Below the pieces are notes generated by a model. The model was not told the origin of the DNA, did not search any database, and saw only the letters and a program-made list of their open reading frames with translations. From NCBI RefSeq assembly GCF_017589495.1, contig NC_063195.1, forward strand, positions 21,197,231-21,261,230: a DNA stretch of 64,000 bases, read 5' to 3'. Of the stretch, positions 32,668 to 42,600 are shown piece by piece. The stretch comes from Alosa alosa. Its lineage: Eukaryota > Chordata > Actinopteri > Clupeiformes > Clupeidae. Both the position numbers and the translations under genes were made by a program. Each line of letters starts with the position of its first letter. Positions within the stretch are counted from its first letter, which is position 1.

Positions 32668-34314
32668 TCATACCTCAGTCTGATTTTTGGGAGTAGGCCA
32701 GGTTCGCACAGTTTCTATCTTGCCGGGGTCTGCCATCACTCCTGCAGCTGAAATAACATGTCCAAGGTAATGAACTTCGGTAGCAAAAAGGTTACATTTA
32801 GAAGGTTTCACCTTCAAATTAGCCATCTTCAATTTAGACAATACCTGGCCTAGCCGCTGAAGATGTTGTGTAAAGTCCCGCCCAAAAATGATGATGTCAT
32901 CCAAATATACCAGGCAAGTAGTCCACTGCAAATCTGCCAAAACCAAGTCCATTAATCTTTGAAATGTACTAGGGCTGTTAGACAAACCATAGGGGAGCAC
33001 ATTAAATTCAAATAGACCTTGTCTGGTTGTAAAAGCAGTTTTGGGGCGATCCTGTGGGTCCATCTCGACCTGCCAGTACCCACTGGCAAGGTCGAGAGTA
33101 GAAAACCACTGGGCACTGTGCAGGCTATCGAGGGCATCATCAATATGTGGGAGGGGGTAAGCATCTTTTCGAGTGACCTCATTCAATTTCCTATAGTCGA
33201 CACAAAATCGTAACCCCCCATCCTTTTTTCTCACCGGCACAACAGGAGCTGCCCAGGGACTGCAGGATGGTTGGATGATGCCGCTCTCTTGCATCTGCTT
33301 AACATGATCTGCTACCTCTTCTTGTAGAATCAGGTGGGTCCTACCCAAGTCAGAGCTATGTTGACTAAAGACAGAAAGATGTTCTCCGAGAAGTTCTCTA
33401 ATGGTTTGCAATTGTATCAGGCTGAAACCACGGTCTTTGAGCCCAAACTGTGTCAACAGTGACTCCGTAGTCAACTGTGACCCTTCCACACCATTTGCGA
33501 TCGTGCCATTTTCCCCCACTACAACATCTGTGTGCAGGGTTCCCACAGTCATTCCCTTCCTTAACATAAGTTCATCTTCTGTTACATTAAGCACCCTGAG
33601 TGGCAGAACACCATGATCAACTCTACACAGAGTCCTTGCTATCAAGACGCTTACTGCTAAACCAGTTGAGGGCTCCAACATTCCTTCGAGAAGCTCCCCC
33701 TGTGCCCCCTTAATGCTACCTGGGACAATGAACTCACTCCTTGGCGGGACAGTTACATCCTGCTCAATAACCACGGTTCGAGCCTGATCAGTTGAGTTAC
33801 TGAAAAATAGTGGCAGTTGTTGGCCCATAATACGGAAACACTTCTCCCCAAGATTAATCACAGCCCCAAATTTAAATAAGAAATCTGTACCCAGTAATAT
33901 CTCATGCCAAGGGATATCAGCTACTAAAAATTCTGTGACAAGTGTAAGAGAATTTAGTTGACATACAGTAGACCACTTTCCAAGAATGTTCATTTGACCT
34001 CCGTTAGCAACAGACACGGTTCCAGAATAAGGCAACAGATTGGACCTGCCATTAGTAGCCTGCCGATAAAACTCTTTGGACACTACAGAGACCTGGGCAC
34101 CAGTATCTACCAGCAAGTTACAGTTTACCCCCCCCACTTTAGCTGGTAAGAATACCCCAATACCCTGGAGCCCACAAGCAGCACTAATTTGTAGGCCAGA
34201 TGAAAGATCAGAGAGGGGAGTGAGCATTCCGCCCGTTCTACTCACTCCCTCTAGTTTCCCTGTAAGTAGGGGCAGTCTTTCTTCATGTGCCGAGTACAGC
34301 CACATTCCCAACAT
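32668..34314 (-). pseudogene. Gypsy pol: protease and reverse transcriptase
   Basis: A 548-aa open stretch in the frame shifted relative to gag. The aspartic protease has LLVDTGAQVSVV (DTGA at about residue 70). The reverse transcriptase has RFCVDYRKLNEVT, FSTLDLASGYWQ, LPYGLSNSPSTFQ and the catalytic YLDD at about residues 470-473. The stretch is closed by a TGA at 32668-32670 in the middle of the conserved connection region before RNase H, a typical CGA-to-TGA decay. The usual gag-pol frame change occurs near 34250-34320, where the gag zinc knuckle and the start of pol overlap. Confidence 0.88.
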
Positions 34315-35121
34315 GCATCAGAGCGGTCCTTAGGGGCCCCACTAGTGGTCTGTGTCCCTGCTTTTGGTGCTCTAGATACAGTAGCATTGTAAGTTATAGA
34401 AGTAGAAAGTTTATCCACCGTGAGTTTTAAGGTTTTTACTTCTTAACGCAAACTCTCCACAGTCTGTAACAAAATTGTCATTTGGGAGTCTTGAGTAGTG
34501 CTAGACACTCCACGAACCCTGGCATCTGCCCCCACCTGGCTATGTTCTAATTCCCGAATGAGTTCTAGTTCTGCAGCCAAATTGACAGAAGCTGGTCAAT
34601 TTGGTCAATGTGGCTGGTTTGGAGCTACGAAGCTGTATACGCAGTTCACCTGCACCAACGTGAGCTACAAAATGTTCACGCACCAAAAGATCTTGGGTGG
34701 CGCTATTAGCTGTCGGGTATGCTTTAGAAATTAGCCGCCTCAGTGCATTGCCAAAGTCTCTTGCAGATTCTGATGGTAACCTCCTCCTAGAGGAAAAACT
34801 GGCCCGATTCCAATCTTCACTCTCACAAGGATCAAAACATTTATTTAGTGCTGCCTTCAATCTTGTGTAACTGCTCCGATCATCTGCCGTCAAACCACAA
34901 AAAACTTCCCTGGCTTTCCCAGATAATAAAAGAGACATAAATTTTAGTTTCAACTCATCATTCCAGTTATTGACATCCGCTGCTAATTCAAATTGTGACC
35001 AATCAACCCAATCACGACTCTGACTAGTAAATGTTTCAGGCATGAAAACCGGGCGCACCACCCTGCCGCCAGCGCCCCCTGCCATATCATCAGATCCCTC
35101 AGAGCCTGTAGCGCGTTCCAT
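34250..35121 (-). pseudogene. Gypsy gag with zinc knuckle, frameshifted
   Basis: Gag starts at ATG 35119-35121, about 30 nt after the primer-binding site. It encodes a capsid-like region (DWVDWSQFELAADVNNW, LKLKFMSLLLSGKAREVF, LPSESARDFGNALRRL). Around 34590-34600 the frame is lost. The other frame continues with LAAELELIRELEHSQ, meets an in-frame TAA at 34443-34445, and ends with a CX2CX4HX4C zinc knuckle (CWECGCTRHMKKDC, 34261-34320). A short repeated CAATTTGGT near 34596-34612 may mark the slippage that caused the frame change. Confidence 0.8.
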
Positions 35122-35150
35122 TATAAGCGAGTTACTTTCTCAATTCTAGT

Positions 35151-35168
35151 ATCCCACCGCTGCCACCA
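35151..35168 (-). promoter_or_regulatory. Primer-binding site, complementary to tRNA-Leu
   Basis: TGGTGGCAGCGGTGGGAT on the minus strand, one base after the 5' LTR. From memory of vertebrate tRNA-Leu(AAG), whose mature 3' end reads CCCACCGCTGCCACCA, the complement is perfect over the first 16 bases or more. Confidence 0.8.
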
Positions 35169-35170
35169 AT

Positions 35171-35847
35171 GTTTAGCGCCTAGTGACGCTAGTAACTCCC
35201 CACGGTGACCAGCGAATATTGCTGCCACCACCTTTAATTAACCCGGTCTGGTCCGGTCAAAACACTGAGCATTACAGGCGGTCTGAAGGAAATAACAATG
35301 ATCTTTATTTACTTTAACAAGTCCTAAAAAAGTGGCCCACGTTGGCCAAACAGCAACACACACATTAGGTAATCACAATAGGTCTGAATAAAATTAAGAA
35401 CACACGTGAATGGGTAATAGGCCTACGTTAAGACAGGCTACAATTCATCAATTCAACACTGCAATAATAAAAGTCAACGCCACATTTCTCCAGTAATAAA
35501 TACCACGTAGAAATACACTCTACACACTACTAGGCTAGTTACTTAGAAAAACAGGTAGGCTACTTTCAATACACACGTGATAAAGTCAGACGCTAAAAGG
35601 AATACACAGCTGTGGTGGCCTTAGCCGAACGATAGTCCAACAACACACACACGCACGTACACACACGCACCCACACACACACAATTACAAAGTTATTAAA
35701 AGCGGACTTCCCTGTCCGGGTTCAGTGAGACCCCGTCGTCTCACTGAAAAGCGGGTCGCAAGTGTCTCTGGTCACACACACATTCAGGGTAGCTCGCTGG
35801 CATTCCCCTACACTGGATTCTGGCTACCTTAAATCCAAAGCCCCGCT
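35171..35847 (-). mobile_element. 5' LTR of the Ty3/Gypsy element
   Basis: About 677 bp, paired with 29185-29863, ending AAACA before the primer-binding site. Similarity to the other LTR stops at 35847 without a TG start. The bases beyond (35848-36000) do not match the host bases flanking the 3' LTR, so no target duplication could be shown. Confidence 0.85.
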
Positions 35848-36000
35848 GTCTTCCTCCGGGCCAATAAGTGGTTCCCCGGTATCTTCAGCGCCAGTGGTGC
35901 TAGCCGACCACGAACGAGTCCAACCCTCAAGTCCCCAAAGTCCATGCGAACCCAGGAGCTCCCTACGGCGTGATTCCAGTCTCAACCCAAAAAAAACTCA

Positions 36001-37175
36001 GTAACCCTCCCCCCCCTTAAAACTATCAGTTCATTTGAACACAGCCATTGCTGTTAATTACCAATCTCCAGCACCTGCGTTGTAAGTGGTGTCAGTCAAT
36101 TCCCCCGTTCCTCCACAGTATGAAAATAAAACACATCTCAACAGATATTATTGCCGAAACCTTTCAGAATTCTTCACTTTCTGCTGACGAAAAAACGAAT
36201 GTCCACCATGTTTTTTGTGCACGTGAAAAAACGTCTTTTTGTTGTTATGTCACAGGGTGTGAATAGCTCAGCTGTGTGGCCAAGGCTATTCGTACCAGGG
36301 GTGTAAATAGACACTCCGATAATTTATCCATATTATGCTATTCTGAGAGGGTGATTTTCAGCCTCATATTAGATGGACAGTTTTATGAAACCAAGACCAA
36401 ATATGATAAATGGTTAAATGTTTTCTCACCATCTTTCTTTCTGGAACACCATAAACACCATCTGTATTCCTTCCCTCATTTGAACTAATTTAGCTGTGAA
36501 CAATTCATATGTTGTTAAGTTGTGTGCATTTTGAATATAATTTGTTTAGTTAGTTTAGAATTAACATACAGTATGTGCATGTCTATTGTATTTCTCTGTA
36601 GACCACACCGACCCAGACCACAGGTAAAGGCCAAATATATATAACTGATACATGCTTGTTTGTGCATAATCATTTACTAAGTAGTTGTTCTGTGTTTCTG
36701 TTTAATGTATCAAAAGTATTAGGTACTATAACTTAAGTACCTTTTTCATTAAATCAACTGTAAATGTACTGCACATGTTGAGATACTAGTTAAGATACAT
36801 TTTGATTTACCTAATTTCTTGAAATTAGGTCAGACTAGCAGTGTCTCCTTGTGGAATTAGCTTAGCCTACCAGTACATATAGCCTACCGGTAAACAGAAA
36901 AAAATCCTCTCGTTTGTTTAAAGGGCATTAGTCTACACTGCAAAATATCTTTAGCCTGTAGGCTATTTTTGAATGAATCACCAACAATGTAGGCTAAAGC
37001 AAAGTCCTATTAGATAAGTCCCTCTAGTCGGCGGCCATATTGCAACGCTTTTTGGGCACTTATCGGGCATCTATTTCGGAAATGCGCGTGTGTAAGGATT
37101 CACAACACCAAACTTGCTCCTTCACAACACAAGCTGTCTTCACAACACACCACATGTTGAATTTCACACTTGAAT
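36001..37175. other. Intergenic, no recognised gene
   Basis: AT-rich, with short unrelated open frames only. The words GTACCAGGGGTGTAAATAGA near 36290 recall the 25100-25400 tract. No promoter or RNA gene was recognised. Confidence 0.5.
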
Positions 37176-37197
37176 TTCACTTGGGGATCAATAAAGC

Positions 37198-37228
<31 letters not shown>

Positions 37229-37229
37229 A
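37176..37229 (+). mobile_element. LINE 3' tail with (TATC)n
   Basis: GGGGATCAATAAAGCATC followed by about eight TATC units. The same tail occurs at 61118-61147 and 61274-61303, and inverted at 49270-49310 and 9803-9870. It is the 3' end of a short, 5'-truncated non-LTR element. Confidence 0.75.
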
Positions 37230-37519
37230 CATTATTAGCTCAATGTATTCACAACACAGCACATGATTGGCTCAATGTATTCACATGTCGACGTTTTGTT
37301 GCAAAAGGGGCAAGTTTTGAGTGTTGTGTCTCCTCATTAAAAACTCTCTGGCTAAAGTACCTACATGTAGATTAGTTTATCATGTCTTATATCATGGTCT
37401 AGGTTGAAAAGGGTGTCGTTTAAAAAGTGATATACTACACCTATAAAATTATTATGACGTTGCTTGACAACCTGAGTTAGTCCGCTCAGCTGTGACTTAA
37501 CAACCACAGCCTTTGATGC

Positions 37520-37621
37520 GTCCATTATCAGAAATAAATGGACTTCGCAGAAGCAACCGTCCTCCGCTTGGCGTCGGACAGTTCACGCCTCCGCGTCGTC
37601 CATTTATTTCTGATAATGGAC
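37520..37621. repeat. 24-bp perfect inverted repeat with GC-rich loop
   Basis: 37520-37543 and 37598-37621 are exact reverse complements (core CATTATCAGAAATAAATGG). They enclose a 54-nt GC-rich loop (GCTTGGCGTCGGACAGTT) in otherwise AT-rich sequence. It would form a strong hairpin. It may be the terminal hairpin of a dispersed element; the family is not recognised. Confidence 0.85.
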
Positions 37622-37699
37622 ACCTCGTAGGGCATTATCCCTTACATATGCCAGAACGAAATAGGCAACGTTTTGGGGAGAAAAAGAGACAGTGAAGGA

Positions 37700-38880
37700 C
37701 AGGACAAGGTTTTTATCTTGAAAGGAGTTTTTAAGATTTTAAGAGGAGTTTTTTTTGTCAAATAGACAAGTGGATGTCATTTTGGTTGTCAATCATAGAA
37801 TTGTAGGACACAGTTCTTGTTATCATGTAGCCTCAACTAGGGTACTCTCCACCAGCTGCTCACTGTCCCTCTATGCTTGCTCAGGCCTACATCTCCTCGT
37901 TCAAGTTCAACGAACTTCAACCTGTTGCTGACATAGAGCCTACTTGCAATATTGTATATTTTTGAAGATTTTACATTGGTGTTATTTTTGCATAATTGGC
38001 ACTAACAGTTTAACACAGTTTATCCACCTCTGACATTTCAGAAATAGAGTTTATCCACCTATTATTAGAGTTTATCTAGATACCTCTCAAAAGAGTTTAT
38101 TCCCAATTGCAACTTTTAACAAAACAAAATCACACTGTATTATCCACATTTACAATATGTACACATGTACACACAACACTCTAGGAACCATTTAATACCA
38201 CTATTGTTATAAACATTGGACAATAACCTCCACCACCATAAAACATGTTCTGAATACCTTTTTAAAAAATCTGATACCGCATGGAGCAGTACACTTTACC
38301 ATGATCAGCAAATTCATAGTTTACCCACCTCTTATTTTACCACTACACCCCTGGATGGTAATGAACACATGCCTAATGATAATTAAGTTAAGAAGAAAAA
38401 TGTGGCCCATTGTCAATGTGAATATGCCGGAACAACAATAATCTGGAACATTGCTCAAAAACATACCTTGCATATCATTACAGTAGCTTTAGATGCATGT
38501 GATGCATGAAACATGTGATTCAGGCAGATCAGAATAAAGAGCTGGAGGCACAAAAGACCCTCAGATCCTAAAGGCAAAATTAATGAAAAAGCAATGGAAT
38601 GAGACCTTTAACAATAAGTAGGATAAAAGTAGGTTTCCATAGCTGTGTTTTTCTCAATTGCAAATCGGCTCTATGGTTTAATTTTCTTTTCTTTCTCTTT
38701 TTCTAAAATAGTCATTTTAGAAACCGCATTGGTAGAAGTGTCAAACAAAACACATACTATGATACCATTCAGTAATGTATCTACATAGAGTATCCATCTA
38801 AGATCCGCTCCTTAGCTTTGTACAAGATTTTTCAATGTCAGATACTCCAGCCACTCCAGTCCTCAACAGTGACAGCTTGG
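37700..38880. other. Intergenic, no recognised gene
   Basis: AT-rich sequence with a weak local repetition of AGAGTTTATC words at 38048-38105. No exon, RNA gene or transposon end was recognised. Confidence 0.5.
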
Positions 38881-38886
38881 GAATGG

Positions 38887-38888
<2 letters not shown>

Positions 38889-38968
<80 letters not shown>

Positions 38969-38969
38969 C
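38889..38969. repeat. (GT)n(GA)n compound microsatellite
   Basis: A GT run to about 38942 passes directly into a GA run. Open frames on both strands here are artefacts. Confidence 0.97.
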
Positions 38970-39231
38970 CATGTACCTACCCTAAAGGTCAATATGAGTT
39001 TTCCAAGAGGAAAATCCATTTCTTTAGAGAAAAATAATTTAACACACACTGTTGTATTAAGGCACAGAAAATAAACATAAACAACAACATAAACATATTA
39101 GTGTTTTTGTTAGTTGACCCCTCATTTTCTTAGGTTGAATTTGAACGGGCAATAAGCCTCAGATGCTTATACACATAATGTCAACAACCATTAACCAGAA
39201 TCACTTCTCAACTTTTTTACTTGTATTTCTT

Positions 39232-39232
<1 letters not shown>

Positions 39233-39296
<64 letters not shown>
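39233..39296. repeat. (CA)n microsatellite
   Basis: About 32 uninterrupted CA units between copy B of the MFAP4-like gene and the upstream GT/GA tract. Confidence 0.97.
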
Positions 39297-39297
<1 letters not shown>

Positions 39298-39482
39298 TAA
39301 TCCCTGGAATGTTGTTGTATGTCACGCAGTTGGCAAACAAACAAACAAAAAAGAGAATGTATCGCATTTAATGTTTTTTGCCACAGTCTCACAATATGAA
39401 AATTTTTAAAATCATGTTGGTGCTAACTTCTGCTAAGAGAACATTTTGATCTGGCAGAGAGAGAGAGAGATTCCATTACCAA

Positions 39483-39523
39483 TTACGTTTCAGATAGATA
39501 CCCTCTTGATTTTCATCTTGCTG
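39483..39523 (-). pseudogene. Echo of the MFAP4-like terminal exon (copy B side)
   Basis: A decayed counterpart of 14-53. The final codons of the terminal exon and its TAA are recognisable on the minus strand, but a small deletion breaks the frame. It lies about 210 bp downstream of the real stop codon. Confidence 0.45.
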
Positions 39524-39639
39524 GACAAAGAAAAAATAGGTGGAATTTATGAGAAAGTAGCACATTTAATGCCTTTCATTTTGCCATTGTGTTACAACAT
39601 GAAAAAAATCAAGTTTATGCTAACAGAACATTTTGATCT

Positions 39640-39681
<42 letters not shown>

Positions 39682-39693
39682 TTACATTATAAA

Positions 39694-42600
39694 TTACGCT
39701 TCAGAGAGAGACACCCTCTTGATTTTCATCATGATGGACTTTAGAGAGTAATAAGAGCCTTTCCAGTGGTGCCAATTGATTCCGGTACCATACTCCACAT
39801 CTCCCCTCCCCTTGTACAATCCGTTGGGGTTGGCGTAATATGGGCAGCTATAGAACCAGAAGCCTCCATCATACAGGTCTGCACAGTTGGAGTAACTGGA
39901 GTCTTGGTCTTTGTCGTAGGTTGAGAACTTCCTCCCATTCACATAATTTAGAGCATCACCTAAAAGACATGTTTACAAAACTCATTTTTTGTAACGATAA
40001 GACAGACTGAATGGCTATGGGCAAGAGCTTTGTAGTTAGTCCAGCTAGATGATTCATTGAAGTAAGTGAATTCGCTTTCCCACATTTAAAGAAATTTCAT
40101 AGTAAAACATAATTGACTTGTCAGCCAGTGACAATTACACTGCGACATAAAAAAGTGCTCAGCTAGGTGATTCATTGAAGTAGGTGAAATTGCATATCCA
40201 TTCCTACATTTAAAAAAAAAAGTCATACACTGTGACATGAAGAAGAAAAAGTGCTCAGAGGATATGTCATGTTGATGAGAGAATGCTTTAGATCATTCTG
40301 AAAACCCCAAACTCACCCGCTCCACCGTTGATGTATCCGCCCAAGTGAAGTTTGTAGCCATCGTCCTCCGAGTCAATGGAGAAGGACAAATATCGGGCAT
40401 AGACACTGCCCCCCTCCCAATCCTCCATGTCCACCTGCAGCTCATACTTACCCCTCCAGGTGAGGCTGAAAATAGTCTCCAGACCTGCAGATATGATAAC
40501 ATTTATGTCTGTCAAGGATTCAGAACCGCTGACTTGATTTAACAACTATTCTTGTATTACCCCAGAAACTCCACACAGAGTTTCCTTTCTGTTTGGGGGA
40601 CAGGCTGCCCCAACTTAGTTTGTTTCCAGTTTTCGGAGCCTAGGCTTCCTACAGAGACCTGTTCTTTTTTACAGTATACTCAAGAAATGGGCATCTAGCG
40701 AATCCTGAGATGTTTTTGTTATTGGCTTGAAATTGCGTATGGTCATTGACTGCGCCTTTAATGTGGCTTACATTTGATTGAATGCATGTATTTCAGATGT
40801 TACATGGCACGCCAGAGATTAATGTCAGTACAATCAGTACCGATTTACTGATTCAGTTCAGTTAATAAAGATGGAGATAGGAAAACAGAGTATAACTGAG
40901 AAGTCTGTTTGCTTCTGTAGGTGAAAGTGTCAAGCAAATTCCCCTAGGGGGAGCCAACACAAAATATTCCCCTTGACCCATTCAGAGAGTGAGAGCTGCA
41001 GTGTGCTTACCCAGCCAGTACTCTCCGTTCTTGTTCCCAAAGCCCTCCTTGTAGTGATCCCAGGGCTGGTAGAAGTTTACAGTGCCATCCATTCTTCTCT
41101 GGATCACCTGAAGAGGCCCACCATAAAAGTGTGTCAATCTTGTTTTTCACATTTAGTGTAGCCTACATATACAATAGGCTAAGAGATAATAACCAGGAGT
41201 TTATTTTTAAGCTACTGTATACAACCTTTAAGCTCTTCCATTTTGCATTTTCCATTTCACACCTCCTTTTTAATCCAGTCAATTGATATTGCAACTGATT
41301 GTTTTGAAAGTTTTACTGACCGTCCACTGTCCCTCTTTGTGATTCTCATCCTCTGTACACCCCATGTCACAGTACACCTCCACAGGCTTGTCCTCCGTTG
41401 TCGGGTAGATGGTGTAAACCCCGTTGTGCACTGACCCATTTTGGAAGATGTCCTCACAGTCCAAGGGCAGCAGGCTTCGACCGACGGGGTGGGAGTTCAC
41501 CACCAGGGGGAGCAGAAGAGCTAAGAGGCAGCAGAGCTGCAGGGAAAGACAATAACAAGAAAGAAGCGGTTGGGAGAATGAAGCTGTATTTTAGTGTTAT
41601 GATCACTGTACGTACACACGGCCGCCGACTTGAGCTTCCAAAGATTCAGGAAGTCATTCATTTTCAATGGAAGCCGGCTTCTCTCAGCTGCCAGAAGCGG
41701 CAAATCCGTCGGCGTCGCGTTTTGGGCGTCTTGAGCGACTTGAGCGTCAAGCAGAAAGTTGAAAGTCAGTCAACTTTATGGTAATGAGCTATGACGCGGT
41801 TCAGCGACCAACGACCAGCAACCAATCGAATAGAATAAAGTATTAGGATAGAACATGATCAAACGTAAAATGTTGTCACGTCAGAGCTGCCAAAGCTTCC
41901 AAAGCTTCCCTATACTTTTTTGACAAGCTTCCTTGACAGGGCGACCAGAGCTTCTTTGGAAGCTCAAGTCGGCAGCGGTGTATATGTACAGTCACAGATT
42001 CATATAGGCTATTTGTGTTGCATGCATGTGTGTGCATGTGTGTATCTCCAGTCAGGTTTATTTGACAATGGCCAATTTAACATTTTGCCAAACTATAATT
42101 AACTAACAAAATAACTAAATAGCATACCCAATCGGTAACACACACTATTAAGCATTTATTAAGCATTATGTGTTCCTCATTTGTAAAACATTGTTCCTAT
42201 ATTAATTCTCATTAGTTATCATGGTTTGGATAAAAAATGTCTGCTAAATGAATAAATGTAAATGTAACCTTTACACACCATGGAAAGTCCTCAGTTTAGA
42301 TGAGCTCACAAATATCCTTAACTTACGTCTTGCAACTCTTGAGTAAACCATAAATTATATTATTAGAAAGTGGCTTACAAAACTTGTATCCACATCCTAA
42401 CTAATCCTTACTGCATATGCTTACCATAAAACTCCAAATAATAGCCCAGGCTTTTATTTTCCCAAATCGCCAAACTGCACCGGCTAGTATTAGAGACAGG
42501 CGTCTATATGAGACAGGCCTTTAATTCCCTTTACACAAAACTTTTCCTTTGCAAAGATGGAAAATATTATCGTATTAATTATTTCAAACACACTGAATGT

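Larger units (their letters stand above)
29185..35847 (-). mobile_element. Ty3/Gypsy LTR retrotransposon
   Basis: About 6.7 kb on the minus strand. The order is 5' LTR (35171-35847), primer-binding site (35151-35168), gag, protease, reverse transcriptase, RNase H, integrase, a proline/alanine-rich tail frame and 3' LTR (29185-29863). The order of integrase after RNase H is that of Metaviridae. The high LTR identity implies recent insertion, yet gag and pol carry several inactivating changes. No envelope frame or chromodomain was recognised. Confidence 0.92.
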
